A stretch of DNA of 64,000 bases from Amycolatopsis balhimycina FH 1894 (GTDB lineage Bacteria > Actinomycetota > Actinomycetes > Mycobacteriales > Pseudonocardiaceae): NCBI RefSeq assembly GCF_000384295.1, contig NZ_KB913037.1, positions 6,945,533 to 7,009,532 on the forward strand, written 5' to 3'. Shown in pieces: positions 32,202 to 43,536 of this stretch; position 1 is the first letter of the stretch, and each line of letters begins with the position of its first letter. The position numbers were made by a program, and so were the translations under genes. The notes beneath the pieces are model-generated. The model ran no database searches. It was not told the origin of the DNA and saw only the letters and a program-made list of their open reading frames with translations.

Positions 32202-32953
32202 ACGAATTCCCGCTCCCGGGTGGCATCGGCGTCTCGCACCTGCGCGCCTACGACTGGGCGGCGGAGGACGGCGTCTGCGGCGGCAGCCCGCACGTCCACC
32301 TCGCCTGCACCGAGGCCTATGTCGTGACCGGCGGCCGGGGTGCCGTCCAGACGCTGAGCGTCGGCGGCTACGCGGAGACGCCCCTGGAAGCCGGCGTGAT
32401 CGCGTGGTTCGCGCCGGGCACCGTGCACCGGATGGTGCAGGACGACGGCCTGCGCGTCACGGTCCTGATGCAGAACAGCGGGCTGCCGGAGGCGGGGGAC
32501 GCCGTGTTCACGTTCCCGCCCGACGTGCTCGCCGACGCGGCCGCCTACGCCGAGGCCGCGGCGTTGCCGAAAACCGACGAGGCCGCGCGGCAACGCCGTG
32601 ACCTGGCCGTTCGCGGCTATCTGCCGCTGCGCGACGCCTTGCGCGACGGCGATCCCGAACCGTTGCGGGCGTTCCACCGCGCGGCCGTCGCGCTCGTCGC
32701 GCCGAAGGTTGCAGAGTGGGTACCGCGCTGGCGGGCCGGGGCGCTGAAGGCCGCGGAGCTCACCGGCGCGCATCTGAAGGCGCTCGCCGGCGGCGACGGG
32801 AGCCATCTCGAGCAGTCCGGGGTCCGGGTCGCGACGCCGTCGAACCCGGACGGCTACGGCATGTGCGGACGCCGCGCGGAATACGACATACCGGGTGTGG
32901 TCTCACCACCCGGCGAGGCACGAACCATCGACCAGGAAGGCCGCCAGAGATGA
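32198..32953 (+). CDS. Cupin-domain protein
   Basis: A 251-aa protein. Residues about 20-95 form a cupin with likely metal-binding His and Glu in PHVHLACTEAY and a second motif in FAPGTVHRM. The rest is helical. ATG 32198 overlaps the previous stop (ATGA); an in-frame ATG two codons earlier is possible. It may be an isomerase or ligand-binding protein for the same sugar. Confidence 0.78.
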   Translation: MNEFPLPGGIGVSHLRAYDWAAEDGVCGGSPHVHLACTEAYVVTGGRGAVQTLSVGGYAETPLEAGVIAWFAPGTVHRMVQDDGLRVTVLMQNSGLPEAGDAVFTFPPDVLADAAAYAEAAALPKTDEAARQRRDLAVRGYLPLRDALRDGDPEPLRAFHRAAVALVAPKVAEWVPRWRAGALKAAELTGAHLKALAGGDGSHLEQSGVRVATPSNPDGYGMCGRRAEYDIPGVVSPPGEARTIDQEGRQR

Positions 32954-34092
32954 ACCAGTCCAGCATCGGGGTGTTGCTCAACGGGGTGACGGGCCGGATG
33001 GGCTACCGGCAGCACCTGCTCCGGTCGGTCCTGGCGATCCGCGAGCAGGGGGGCGTCCTCCTCCCCGACGGCAGCCGCGTGCAGCTCGAACCGATCCTCG
33101 CCGGACGTAACGCCGCGAAGCTCAAGGACCTCGCCGACCGGCACGGCCTGACGGCGTGGACCACCGACGCCGACTCCGCGCTGCCCGACGTCCAGATCTA
33201 CTTCGACGCGCAGCTGACGTCGGCGCGCGAGCCGTCGGTGCGGGCGGCGATCGCCGCGGGCAAGCACGTCTACGCCGAGAAGCCCCTCTCCGAGACGCTG
33301 CAGGCGGCGCTGGAGCTGGCTGGGCTCGCACGGGACGCCGGGATCTGCCACGGCGTCGTGCACGACAAGCTGTTCCTGCCCGGCCTGCGGAAGCTGCGAC
33401 GGCTGATCGACGGCGGGTTCTTCGGGCGGATCCTGTCGGTGCGCGGCGAGTTCGGCTACTGGGTGTTCGAGGGGGACTGGCAGGAGGCACAGCGCCCGAG
33501 CTGGAACTACCGCGCCGAGGACGGCGGCGGGATCGTGCTCGACATGTTCTGCCACTGGAACTACGTGCTCGAGAACCTCTTCGGCCGCGTTTCGGCGGTG
33601 ACGGCGAAGGCGGTGACGCACATCCCGCGCCGCTGGGACGAACAGGGCGAGGCGTACGCGGCGACAGCGGACGACGCCGCGTACGGCATCTTCGAACTGG
33701 AGTCGGGGACGATCGCGCAGATCAACTCGTCGTGGTCGACGCGGGTCTTCCGCGACGAGCTGGTCGAGTTCCAGGTCGACGGCACCGAAGGCAGCGCGGT
33801 CGCCGGGCTGCGGCGCTGCCGGGTCCAGCACCGCTCGGCGACGCCGAAGCCGGTGTGGAACCCGGACCTGCCGGCGACCGAGCCGTTCCGCGACCAGTGG
33901 CAGGAAGTCCCGGACAACACCGACTTCGACAACGGCTTCAAGGCGCAGTGGGAGGAGTTCGTGCGGGACGTGGTCGCCGGACGGCAACACCGCTACGACT
34001 TCTTCTCGGCCGCCCGGGGGCTGCAGCTCGCGGAGGCCGGGTTGACGTCGTCGGCGGAGGGGCGCCGGGTGGAGCTGAAGCCGCTGAGCTGA
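32950..34092 (+). CDS. Gfo/Idh/MocA family oxidoreductase (second of cassette)
   Basis: A 380-aa oxidoreductase. The nucleotide loop is the variant LNGVTGRMGYRQH in place of GxGxxG. The catalytic-lysine motif is AEKPLSE. ATG 32950 overlaps the cupin stop. Two different dehydrogenases in one unit suggest sequential oxidation, or oxidation and re-reduction, of one sugar. A hairpin 15 nt past the stop ends the operon. Confidence 0.88.
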   Translation: MNQSSIGVLLNGVTGRMGYRQHLLRSVLAIREQGGVLLPDGSRVQLEPILAGRNAAKLKDLADRHGLTAWTTDADSALPDVQIYFDAQLTSAREPSVRAAIAAGKHVYAEKPLSETLQAALELAGLARDAGICHGVVHDKLFLPGLRKLRRLIDGGFFGRILSVRGEFGYWVFEGDWQEAQRPSWNYRAEDGGGIVLDMFCHWNYVLENLFGRVSAVTAKAVTHIPRRWDEQGEAYAATADDAAYGIFELESGTIAQINSSWSTRVFRDELVEFQVDGTEGSAVAGLRRCRVQHRSATPKPVWNPDLPATEPFRDQWQEVPDNTDFDNGFKAQWEEFVRDVVAGRQHRYDFFSAARGLQLAEAGLTSSAEGRRVELKPLS

Positions 34093-34106
34093 CCGGCTCG
34101 GCGACC

Positions 34107-34137
34107 GGGGATGGTCGGTCGGATTCTGACCATCCCC
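34107..34137. terminator. Bidirectional hairpin after the sugar cassette
   Basis: GGGGATGGTC (34107-34116) pairs with GACCATCCCC (34128-34137) between convergent genes. Confidence 0.65.
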
Positions 34138-34220
34138 TGGTCAGGCTCGGTGCGGCCGAGCTGGTGGAAGCAGGCTGATCCCGGCGTGGCCGTTATCCGG
34201 CAACCCAGGTATCCGCCGGG

Positions 34221-35429
34221 TCAGTCCTTGCCGTTTCCGCCGCCGGAGGTGGCCGGGGTGATCAGCACCACCCGGTCGTCGCTCGAGATCGGGGTGCCGC
34301 CGTCCTTGTTGACCGTGCCCGCCACCGCCATCTGCGGGTTGATCATGCTCATCCCGGCGAGCCGCCCGAACGTCGACGGTGGCTTGCCCGTCTTGCCGTC
34401 GAGGCTCACGGTCGGCTTGCCGCTGATCGCGCCCTCCGCCGTCACCGGCAGGTTCTGCAGGTTGCCGGCCAGCGACGTGCCGACCGAGAGCGAGCCGTTC
34501 GCGTCGACGAAGTCGGCGCAACCCGCGACGCCCGGTTTGTCCGGCCACGTCCACGCCGGCGTCGACAGCGGCTGGCCCGCCTGCACCCGGTAAAGGGCGT
34601 CCTTGTCGGCGAGCCGGTCGGTGACCCAGACGCGGCCGCCGTCGGCGGACGCGCACAGCCCGCCCGGGGCGTGCAGCCCGGCCGCCACCGCCAGCGCGCC
34701 GTTCGGGTTGCCCGCCGCGGCCTTGCCGGACGTGTCGATCCGCAGCACCTTCCCGGCGAGCGAGTTCGGGTCGGCGGCGGCGTCCGGGTTGCCCGCGTCG
34801 CCGGTCGCGACGAGCAACGCGCCGCGGTTGTCGGCGCTGATCGTGCCGCGGTTGCCGGTCGCGCCCTTCGGGATGCCGGTGAGCACCGGCTTCGCGGGCT
34901 GGCCCTTGGCGAACCGCACGACCCGGTTGTCCGTCGCCGTCGTCACGTACGCGAACACCAGCTGGTCCTCGACGTACGACGGCGAAAGCGCGAGCCCCGT
35001 CAGGCCGCCGTCGCCGGCCGCCTGGACGTCGAGCTTCGCGAACTCCGTCGCGTCCTTGCCCGCGGTCGCGAGCAGGACCCGGCCGCTCTTGCGCTCGCCG
35101 GCCAGCGCGCTCGGCGTCGAGCCGTCACCCGGCAGGCCGGCCACCGCCGCGACGGTGTCCAGGCAGGTCGCGATCACCGACTGGTTGAAGTCCTTGCAGC
35201 CCTGAGGCGGCGGCACCGTCGTGGCCGGAGACCCGGGCTGCACCTGCTTGCCGTCGCCGCCGGAGTCCTCGCCGGGGCCCCGGACCTCGGGCGGCGACTC
35301 GGGGCTCGGCACGGGCGCGGGACTGAACGTCTGGCCCGCCGCGGTGTCGTCGAACCGCGCGCACCCCGCGGGCAGCAGGACGCCGCAGGCCAGGATCGCC
35401 AGCAGGGCCGAGCGGTACCGAGTGCGCAT
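34221..35429 (-). CDS. LppZ-like lipoprotein with PQQ-type sugar dehydrogenase beta-propeller
   Basis: A 402-aa exported lipoprotein. The signal peptide ends in the lipobox LLPAGC with Cys23. A Pro/Ser/Gly-rich linker runs to about residue 75, then a six-bladed-propeller-like domain (AGLHAPGGLCASADGGRVWVTD). It resembles Rv3006 (lppZ) in content and position. PQQ ligands are not certain, so enzymatic activity is open. It would be anchored on the outer face of the plasma membrane. Confidence 0.82.
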   Translation of the reverse strand: MRTRYRSALLAILACGVLLPAGCARFDDTAAGQTFSPAPVPSPESPPEVRGPGEDSGGDGKQVQPGSPATTVPPPQGCKDFNQSVIATCLDTVAAVAGLPGDGSTPSALAGERKSGRVLLATAGKDATEFAKLDVQAAGDGGLTGLALSPSYVEDQLVFAYVTTATDNRVVRFAKGQPAKPVLTGIPKGATGNRGTISADNRGALLVATGDAGNPDAAADPNSLAGKVLRIDTSGKAAAGNPNGALAVAAGLHAPGGLCASADGGRVWVTDRLADKDALYRVQAGQPLSTPAWTWPDKPGVAGCADFVDANGSLSVGTSLAGNLQNLPVTAEGAISGKPTVSLDGKTGKPPSTFGRLAGMSMINPQMAVAGTVNKDGGTPISSDDRVVLITPATSGGGNGKD

Positions 35430-35494
35430 GATCCCCCAGCCTAGGGGCCGGTGCGTGAACCATGGGTGAGTACTCCTCGATTACGTTGGGGATC

Positions 35495-36403
35495 ATGACG
35501 CTGACCGTGCTGGTGCCCGACGACGAGGGCATGACCGTGCTCGCCGAGGTCCCGCGGGTCCTGCCGGTGCGCTACCAGTGGGGCGAGCCGGTGCCGGTGG
35601 AGGCCGCGAAGGCCGAGGTGCTCATCCCCGGCAAGCACCCGCCGGGCGACGAGCTGTGGCGCGCCCTGCCGAACCTCAGGCTGATCCAGCTGCTGTCCGC
35701 CGGTGCCGACGACTGGGTCGGCAAGGTGCCCGACGGCGTCCTGCTGTCCATTTGCCGGGGCGTGCAGGGCGGGAGCACCGCCGAGTGGGTCGTGGCGGTG
35801 CTGCTGTCGACGTACCGGAAGCTGGACGTCTTCGCCGCGGCGCGGCGCGAAGGCCGGTGGGAGCGGCAGACGGCGGACACGCTGCAGGGCAAGCGGGTGC
35901 TCGTCATCGGCGCCGGCGACCTCGGGCAGCACCTGCGGCGCCGGCTCGAACCGTTCGAGGCGCGGTGCACGATGGTGGCCATGAACGCGCGGGAAGGCGT
36001 GCACGGTGTGCGCGAGCTGCCCGGGCTGCTGGGCCTGCACGACGTCGTGGTGCTGATGGTGCCGCTGACCTCGCGCACCCGCGGGATGGTCGACGCGGAG
36101 TTCCTGGCCGAGATGCGCGACGGCGCGGTCCTGGTCAACGCTTCGCGTGGCGCCGTCGTGGTCACCGACGCCCTGGTCGCCGAACTGACCACGGGCCGGC
36201 TGCGTGCCGCCCTCGACGTCACCGATCCCGAACCACCGCCTCCCGGGCACCCGCTGTGGACGGTGCCGGGCCTGGTCATGACGCCACATGTCGGCGGGGC
36301 CGTGCGTGGGGCGCGAAGCCGTTCGTACGCCGTCGCGGCGGCGGAAATCGCCCGGTACGCCGGCGGCGAGCTGCCGGACAACCTGGTGCGCGGGGAGTAC
36401 TAG
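35495..36403 (+). CDS. D-2-hydroxyacid dehydrogenase family protein
   Basis: A 302-aa NAD-dependent dehydrogenase. The Rossmann loop is VIGAGDLGQHL. The catalytic Arg lies in NASRGAVV, the Glu in DPEPPP, and the His in TPHVGGAV. ATG 35495 is preferred to an upstream in-frame ATG at 35462. The substrate may be glyoxylate, a phosphoglycerate-like acid or another 2-oxoacid. Confidence 0.9.
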   Translation: MTLTVLVPDDEGMTVLAEVPRVLPVRYQWGEPVPVEAAKAEVLIPGKHPPGDELWRALPNLRLIQLLSAGADDWVGKVPDGVLLSICRGVQGGSTAEWVVAVLLSTYRKLDVFAAARREGRWERQTADTLQGKRVLVIGAGDLGQHLRRRLEPFEARCTMVAMNAREGVHGVRELPGLLGLHDVVVLMVPLTSRTRGMVDAEFLAEMRDGAVLVNASRGAVVVTDALVAELTTGRLRAALDVTDPEPPPPGHPLWTVPGLVMTPHVGGAVRGARSRSYAVAAAEIARYAGGELPDNLVRGEY

Positions 36404-36447
36404 CGCGGCGGCTCGCCAGGTCAGCCCATATCCCCTAACCTTCGCCC

Positions 36448-37023
36448 GTGAGCAGTGGAGACGACTTTTCGCAGCAGCCCACCAGCCTCCTGTCGGGCGT
36501 CGAGGACGATCGGTCGGACGACTCCCCGCGCCAGGGCGGGCTCGGCCTAGGGCTGCTGGTCCTGCGACTGGCGCTCGGCGCGACCATGGGCGCACACGGT
36601 CTCCAGCACCTGTTCGGCCTGTTCGGCGGGCCGGGCATCGGCGGGTTCGCGCGGATGCTGGAGACGTTCGGCTACCACAAGCAGACGACGTTGCTGTCAT
36701 GGATCACGGGCATCACCGAGCTCGGCGGTGGGGTGCTGGTGATCGTCGGGCTGTTCACGCCGCTGGCGGCGGCGGGCTTGCTCGGGGTCGCCGCCAACGC
36801 CGTGTACGCGAAGTTCCACGGCGGGTTCTTCGAGGGGCAGGGGCAGGGTTTCGAGTTCGAGCTGCTGCTCGCGGCGTCGGCGCTGAGCCTGCTGTTCACC
36901 GGCTCCGGGCCGATCTCGCTGGAGCGGAACACGCCGTGGCGGAAGCGGCCGCTGCCGCTCGGGCTGGTCTCGCTGCTGCTGGCCGCCGCGGCCGCGGTGG
37001 TGGTCATCGTCCTGACGCGTTAG
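36448..37023 (+). CDS. DoxX family membrane protein
   Basis: A 191-aa protein with four membrane segments. It has the DoxX features LRLALGATMGAHGLQHLFG and GITELGGGVLVIVGLFTPLAA. GTG 36448 follows a -10 TAACCT (36436-36441) by 6 nt, so translation is probably leaderless. The position beside an LppZ-like gene matches Rv3005c, a redox-homeostasis protein in mycobacteria. The next 182 nt after the stop hold no feature. Confidence 0.88.
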   Translation: MSSGDDFSQQPTSLLSGVEDDRSDDSPRQGGLGLGLLVLRLALGATMGAHGLQHLFGLFGGPGIGGFARMLETFGYHKQTTLLSWITGITELGGGVLVIVGLFTPLAAAGLLGVAANAVYAKFHGGFFEGQGQGFEFELLLAASALSLLFTGSGPISLERNTPWRKRPLPLGLVSLLLAAAAAVVVIVLTR

Positions 37024-37205
37024 GGCCTGGGGACAACACCGCGGTCCGGACGTGCCCTGTGGACAAGTCGCTCGCGCGGATCCGGAATTGTCGGTGGCCT
37101 CCGGTAACGTTGAAATCGGGGGTCCCCCTCGTGGTTGGGGGGTCCGGGGATGCCCGAAAGCCGCGCTGAAGCCGGGGGATGGCCTGCGCGGCCGAAGTCC
37201 TGAAC

Positions 37206-37246
37206 GCCGGGAAGGCCGCCCCGCTGACCGGGACGGCCTTCTCGGC
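37206..37246 (-). terminator. Hairpin downstream of ilvD
   Basis: GAAGGCCG (37211-37218) pairs with CGGCCTTC (37234-37241), extended by flanking GCCG/CGGC. It lies 12-50 nt past the leftward ilvD stop. Confidence 0.55.
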
Positions 37247-37257
37247 TTGAGCCAGGA

Positions 37258-39102
37258 CTACTTGTTCACGTCGCGGACCGCACCGGTGTCCGCCGACGTC
37301 GCCATCCGGGCGTAGGCCCGCAGTGCCGCCGTCACCGGGCGCTGGCGGTCCTTCGGCTGCCACGGCCGCTCGGACGCCTCCGTCTTCGCGCGGCGCTCGG
37401 CCAGGATCGGCTCGTCGACCAGCAGTTCCAGGCGTCGCTCGTGGATGTCCAAGAGAATCCTGTCGCCGTTCTCCACCAGGGCGATCAGGCCGCCCGCCGC
37501 CGCCTCGGGGGAGATGTGGCCCACCGAGATTCCGGACGAGCCGCCGGAAAAGCGGCCGTCGGTGATCAGGGCGCACTTCTTGCCGAGGCCCGAACCCTTG
37601 AGGAACGCCGTCGGGTGCAGCATCTCCTGCATGCCCGGGCCGCCCGCCGGGCCCTCGTAGCGGATCACCAGCACCTCGCCCGGCTGGATCTCCTTCTTGA
37701 GGATCGCCGACACCGCCTCCTCCTGGCTCTCCAGCACCCGCGCCGGGCCCTCGAAGTGCCACAGGTCCTCGTCGATGCCCGCGGCCTTGATCACCGCGCC
37801 GTTCTCCGCGAGGTTGCCGCGCAGGATCGCCAGGCCGCCGTCCTTCGTGTACGCGTGCTCGACGTCGCGGATGCAGCCGCCCGCCGCGTCGGTGTCCAAA
37901 GAGGACCAGCGGTTCGACGTCGAGAACGCCTTTGTCGTGCGGACTCCGCCGGGTGCGGCGTGGAACAGCTCGAGAGCCACGGCGGAAGGCGATGAAGCCC
38001 GGATGTCCCAGGTGGCGAGCCACGACTCCAGATCGGGAGAGTGCACCGACCACACGTCGGTGTTCAGCAGGCCGCCGCGGTACAGCTCGCCGAGGATGGC
38101 GGGGATGCCGCCGGCCCGGTGGACGTCCTCCATGTGGTAGTCGGAGTTCGGCGCGACCTTGGACAGGCACGGCACGCGGCGGCCGATCGCGTCGATGTCC
38201 GCGATCGTGAAGTCGACCTCGCCCTCCTGCGCCGCGGCGAGGACGTGCAGCACCGTGTTCGTCGAGCCGCCCATCGCCATGTCCAGCGCCATCGCGTTCT
38301 CGAACGCCGCCTTCGACGCGATCGAGCGCGGCAGGGCCGAGGCGTCGTCGTTTTCGTACCAGCGCTTGCACAGCTCGACGACCGTGCGCCCGGCCTCCTC
38401 GAACAGCGCCCGCCGCGCCGCGTGCGTCGCCAGCGTGGAGCCGTTGCCCGGCAGCGAGAGACCCAGCGCCTCGGTGAGGCAGTTCATCGAGTTCGCGGTG
38501 AACATGCCGGAGCACGAACCGCAGGTCGGGCACGCCGAGCGCTCGACGATGTCCAGCCCGTCCTCGTCGACCTCCGGGCTCGCCGACGCCGCGATCGCGG
38601 TGATCAGGTCGGTCGGCGCCTGCGCGACGCCGCCCACGACGACCGCCTTGCCGGCCTCCATCGGGCCGCCGGAGACGAAGACCACCGGGATGTTCAGCCG
38701 CATCGCCGCGTTGAGCATTCCCGGGGTGATCTTGTCGCAGTTGGAGATGCACACCAGCGCGTCGGCCTGGTGCGCGTTGACCATGTACTCCACCGAGTCG
38801 GCGATGATCTCGCGCGAAGGCAGCGAGTAGAGCATGCCGGAGTGACCCATGGCGATGCCGTCGTCGACGGCGATCGTGTGGAACTCGCGGGCGACGCCGC
38901 CGGCTTCCTTGACCGCGCCGGCGACGATCTCGCCGAGGTCCTTCAGGTGCACGTGGCCGGGCACGAACTGGGTGTAGGAGTTGGCGATCGCCACGATCGG
39001 CTTGCCGAAGTCGCTGTCGGTCATGCCGGTGGCGCGCCAGAGCGAGCGCGCGCCCGCCGCGTTGCGGCCGTGGGTCGTGGTCCGGGAACGGAGAGGCGGC
39101 AC
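37258..39102 (-). CDS. ilvD: Dihydroxy-acid dehydratase
   Basis: A 614-aa IlvD that dehydrates dihydroxyisovalerate and dihydroxymethylvalerate, the third shared step to valine and isoleucine. Fe-S cysteines lie in [11 protein letters not shown] and [11 protein letters not shown]. Length is full. GTG 39102 is the start. It is transcribed opposite to ilvBNC and separated from it by the PH-domain gene. A GntR-like palindrome lies over its putative promoter. Confidence 0.97.
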   Translation of the reverse strand: MPPLRSRTTTHGRNAAGARSLWRATGMTDSDFGKPIVAIANSYTQFVPGHVHLKDLGEIVAGAVKEAGGVAREFHTIAVDDGIAMGHSGMLYSLPSREIIADSVEYMVNAHQADALVCISNCDKITPGMLNAAMRLNIPVVFVSGGPMEAGKAVVVGGVAQAPTDLITAIAASASPEVDEDGLDIVERSACPTCGSCSGMFTANSMNCLTEALGLSLPGNGSTLATHAARRALFEEAGRTVVELCKRWYENDDASALPRSIASKAAFENAMALDMAMGGSTNTVLHVLAAAQEGEVDFTIADIDAIGRRVPCLSKVAPNSDYHMEDVHRAGGIPAILGELYRGGLLNTDVWSVHSPDLESWLATWDIRASSPSAVALELFHAAPGGVRTTKAFSTSNRWSSLDTDAAGGCIRDVEHAYTKDGGLAILRGNLAENGAVIKAAGIDEDLWHFEGPARVLESQEEAVSAILKKEIQPGEVLVIRYEGPAGGPGMQEMLHPTAFLKGSGLGKKCALITDGRFSGGSSGISVGHISPEAAAGGLIALVENGDRILLDIHERRLELLVDEPILAERRAKTEASERPWQPKDRQRPVTAALRAYARMATSADTGAVRDVNK

Positions 39103-39136
39103 GGGAACTCCCAGGTCAAAGGGTGGCCAGCGAAAC

Positions 39137-39152
39137 TGGTCCTACCAATTTA
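39137..39152 (-). promoter_or_regulatory. Putative ilvD promoter with GntR/FadR-type operator
   Basis: On the minus strand a -10-like TAAATT (39147-39152) is followed at once by TGGTAGGACCA (39137-39147). This fits the FadR-subfamily consensus TNGTNNNACNA. A repressor bound there would cover the start of transcription. Confidence 0.4.
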
Positions 39153-39204
39153 CGCTGTCGGGCGAAGCCCGTCCGCCGAGGGTGGTGGCGGGGCGGGGCC
39201 CGGG

Positions 39205-39669
39205 TTACTCGCCGGCCGAGGTCTCGGACGCCCCGGGCTGGATGTCCTCGGCGCTCAGCTGCCCGCTCGGGTCCGCTACCAGCCCGTCGCTCACCAGCGA
39301 CAGCACCGGCAGGTGCCGGGTCCGCACGGTCGGCAGCGGCACCTTCGTGTCGTCCTTCAGCACCGCCTGCACGCGGGCCTTCTTGGTGATCGCGAGCCCC
39401 TTCAACGCCGACCACGGCACGTCCCGCTTGCCGAACATCGTGCGGATCGCCAGCCCGTCGCGGGTGGCGACGGTCCGGGTGCGGACCACGAACACCGCCA
39501 GCGCGATCGGGAAGAGGTAGAGCCACTCCAGGTACGGGATCTCCCCGAGCGCGATGGGCGTCACGCAGATCGTCAGGAGGGCGATCGCCATGAACGACGT
39601 GCGGGGGATGCGGAAGACGGCCTTCCGGCCTTCGTCCTGCTGTTTTTCGGCCACGCGGAAATGGTGCAC
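39205..39669 (-). CDS. PH-domain membrane protein
   Basis: A 154-aa protein with two adjacent membrane segments (about residues 27-62) followed by a bacterial PH (bPH2/6-like) domain with TVATRDGLAIRTMFGKRDVPWSALKGL. It lies just upstream of ilvD on the same strand, in the position of Rv3004. The start may be GTG 39669 or GTG 39654. Function unknown. Confidence 0.8.
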   Translation of the reverse strand: MHHFRVAEKQQDEGRKAVFRIPRTSFMAIALLTICVTPIALGEIPYLEWLYLFPIALAVFVVRTRTVATRDGLAIRTMFGKRDVPWSALKGLAITKKARVQAVLKDDTKVPLPTVRTRHLPVLSLVSDGLVADPSGQLSAEDIQPGASETSAGE

Positions 39670-39757
39670 CGCTGCGCGGACCGGCTCGGACCCGGGTCGC
39701 GCGGGCGTGACGTGCGCCGCGAAGGTGTCCAGTATGCGGACGCGCCGTCCCGCAGAG

Positions 39758-39787
39758 TTGACACCCGAGCGGCGTTCGGTCTAGCGT
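39758..39787 (+). promoter_or_regulatory. Promoter of the ilvB leader
   Basis: -35 TTGACA (39758-39763), 18-nt spacer, -10 TAGCGT (39782-39787). Initiation is expected about 7 nt later, at the GTG of the leader peptide (39795). Confidence 0.65.
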
Positions 39788-39794
39788 CATCGCC

Positions 39795-39842
39795 GTGACA
39801 CCGCTGACCGGCCTCGTACTTCCCAAGCGCGTCGACGCTTAG
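39795..39842 (+). CDS. ilvB leader peptide (Leu/Val-rich), 15 aa
   Basis: GTG-initiated [18 protein letters not shown] with three Leu codons (CTG, CTC, CTT) and two Val codons (GTA, GTC), the core being GLVL. It has no SD and begins at the predicted transcript start, so it would be translated from a leaderless mRNA. Its last codons form the first arm of a 12-bp hairpin. Ribosome stalling at Leu or Val codons would alter folding of the downstream terminator. Confidence 0.8.
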   Translation: MTPLTGLVLPKRVDA

Positions 39843-39908
39843 GGAAGACTTTCCGCTGCGTCGACGCGCGACCCTCGTGCGACCTTACGGTCGGCGAGGG
39901 TTTTTTGT
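39827..39908 (+). terminator. Attenuator of the ilvBNC operon
   Basis: GCGCGTCGACGC (39827-39838) pairs perfectly with GCGTCGACGCGC (39858-39869), making a pause hairpin that includes the leader stop codon. The terminator stem follows: ACCCTCG (39871-39877) with CGAGGGT (39895-39901) plus inner CGACC/GGTCG, then TTTTTTGTTG. The exact antiterminator pairing is not resolved by eye. Confidence 0.8.
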
Positions 39909-39988
39909 TGCCCAAGGGAAGAGATTCCTGGCCCCACCGCACAAAACCGACCCGAACGAGTGACACCGAGACCCACGAGGCAGATCCG

Positions 39989-41869
39989 ATGACCAGTGCC
40001 ACGTCGCGCAGCGACGCGAAACCCGGGCCGACGCCCGGAACGCCCGGAGCACGTCCGAAGCCGACGCCACCGGCGGGAACGCCGGTGCGCGTCACCGGCG
40101 CCCAGTCGCTCGTGCGCTCGCTCGAGGCGGTCGGCGCCGAGGTGGTCTTCGGCATTCCGGGCGGCACCATCCTGCCCGCCTACGACCCCCTGCTCGACTC
40201 GACGAAGGTCCGCCACATCCTGGTCCGCCACGAGCAGGGCGCCGGCCACGCGGCCACCGGCTACGCGCAGGCCACCGGCAAGGTCGGCGTCTGCATGGCC
40301 ACGTCGGGCCCGGGCGCGACCAACCTGGTCACCCCGCTCGCCGACGCCAACATGGACTCCGTCCCGGTCGTGGCCATCACCGGCCAGCAGTCGCGCGCGC
40401 TGATCGGCACCGACGCGTTCCAGGAAGCCGACATCTGCGGCATCACCATGCCGATCACGAAGCACAACTTCCTCGTCACGGACCCCGCGGACATCCCGCG
40501 GACCATCGCCGAGGCGTTCCACCTGGCGTCCACGGGCCGACCCGGCCCGGTCCTGGTGGACATCCCCAAGGACGTGCTGCAGGAGATGACCTCGTTCTCC
40601 TGGCCGACCGAGCTGCGGCTGCCGGGCTACCGCCCCACGCTGCGCCCGCACGGCAAGCAGGTCCGCGAAGCCGCGAAGCTGATCGCTAAGTCGCGACGTC
40701 CGGTGCTCTACGTCGGCGGTGGCGTGATCAAGGCCGAGGCGCACGAGCAGCTGAAGCAGCTCGCCGAGCTGACGAACATCCCGGTCGTCACCACGCTGAT
40801 GGCGCGCGGCGCGTTCCCCGACTCGCACCCGCAGCACCTCGGCATGCCGGGCATGCACGGCTCGGTCGCCGCGGTCGCCGCGATGCAGCGCGCCGACCTG
40901 CTGATCGCGCTCGGCGCCCGGTTCGACGACCGGGTCACCGGCCAGCTGGAGTCGTTCGCGCCGGACGCCGCGATCGTGCACGCCGACATCGACCCGGCCG
41001 AGATCTCCAAGAACCGCAAGGCGGACGTCCCGATCGTGGGCGACTGCAAGGAGATCATCGGCGAGCTGATCACCGCCGTGAAGGCGGAGTTCGACCATGG
41101 TGAAAAGCCCGACCTCGCCGACTGGTGGACCCAGGCCGACGGCTGGCGCACGAACTACCCGGCCGGGTACGAGTGGCCCGACGACGGCTCGCTGTCGCCG
41201 CAGTACGTCATCGAGCGGATCGGCCGGCTCGTCGGCCCGGACGCCGTCTACGCCGCCGGCGTCGGCCAGCACCAGATGTGGGCCGCGCAGTTCGTCAAGT
41301 ACGAGAACCCGCGCACCTGGATCAACTCCGGCGGCCTCGGCACCATGGGCTACGCGGTGCCCGCCGCGATGGGCGCGCAGTTCGGGGTCCCGGACAAGGC
41401 CGTGTGGGCGATCGACGGCGACGGCTGCTTCCAGATGACCAACCAGGAGCTGGCCACCTGCGCCATCGAGGGCGCGCCGATCAAGGTCGCTGTGATCAAC
41501 AACGGCAACCTCGGCATGGTCCGGCAGTGGCAGAACCTGTTCTACGCGGAGCGGTACTCCAACACCGACCTCGGGACGCACAAGCACCGCATCCCGGACT
41601 TCGTCCTGCTGGCCGAGGCGCTGGGCTGCGCCGGCCTGCGGTGCGAAACGAAGGAAGACGTCGACGCCACCATCCGCCGCGCGATGGAAATCAACGACCG
41701 CCCCGTCGTGATCGACTTCGTCGTGGGGAAGGATGCCCAGGTGTGGCCGATGGTCGCGGCCGGCACCGGCAACGACGAGATCATGGCGGTCCGGGGCATC
41801 CGGCCGCTGTTCGACGACGACGAGGTTTCGGTGGAAGCAGCCGACTCCACTGCGGAAGGTGAGCGCTGA
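39989..41869 (+). CDS. ilvB: Acetolactate synthase large (catalytic) subunit
   Basis: A 626-aa TPP- and FAD-dependent enzyme that makes acetolactate or acetohydroxybutyrate, the first common step to Val, Leu and Ile. Catalytic Glu82 is in VRHEQGAGH. The TPP motif is GDGCFQM...[13 protein letters not shown] 39989 has GAGG upstream. The N-terminal 35 residues are Pro/Thr-rich and probably disordered. It is followed 2 nt later by ilvN. Confidence 0.97.
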   Translation: MTSATSRSDAKPGPTPGTPGARPKPTPPAGTPVRVTGAQSLVRSLEAVGAEVVFGIPGGTILPAYDPLLDSTKVRHILVRHEQGAGHAATGYAQATGKVGVCMATSGPGATNLVTPLADANMDSVPVVAITGQQSRALIGTDAFQEADICGITMPITKHNFLVTDPADIPRTIAEAFHLASTGRPGPVLVDIPKDVLQEMTSFSWPTELRLPGYRPTLRPHGKQVREAAKLIAKSRRPVLYVGGGVIKAEAHEQLKQLAELTNIPVVTTLMARGAFPDSHPQHLGMPGMHGSVAAVAAMQRADLLIALGARFDDRVTGQLESFAPDAAIVHADIDPAEISKNRKADVPIVGDCKEIIGELITAVKAEFDHGEKPDLADWWTQADGWRTNYPAGYEWPDDGSLSPQYVIERIGRLVGPDAVYAAGVGQHQMWAAQFVKYENPRTWINSGGLGTMGYAVPAAMGAQFGVPDKAVWAIDGDGCFQMTNQELATCAIEGAPIKVAVINNGNLGMVRQWQNLFYAERYSNTDLGTHKHRIPDFVLLAEALGCAGLRCETKEDVDATIRRAMEINDRPVVIDFVVGKDAQVWPMVAAGTGNDEIMAVRGIRPLFDDDEVSVEAADSTAEGER

Positions 41870-41871
41870 CG

Positions 41872-43427
<1,556 letters not shown>

Positions 43428-43471
43428 CCATTTTTCGACAACACAGTTCGGCAACACAGTTCGGTAACACG

Positions 43472-43503
43472 CTGAAGGGGACGCCGCACGGCGTCCCCTT
43501 CAG
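43472..43503 (+). terminator. Terminator of the ilvBNC operon
   Basis: CTGAAGGGGACGCC (43472-43485) pairs with GGCGTCCCCTTCAG (43490-43503) in a perfect 14-bp stem with a 4-nt loop. Two 13-nt direct repeats (AACACAGTTCGG C/T, about 43439-43465) precede it. Confidence 0.8.
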
Positions 43504-43536
43504 TGCGTTCGGTGCCCGGGTCGCTACGCTGGTGAC

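Noticed and set aside
37100..37160. G-rich tracts (GGGGGTCCCCC and GGGGGGTCCGGGG) after doxX.
   Set aside because: Such runs are common at this G+C content, and no coherent hairpin or motif is formed with a neighbouring gene.
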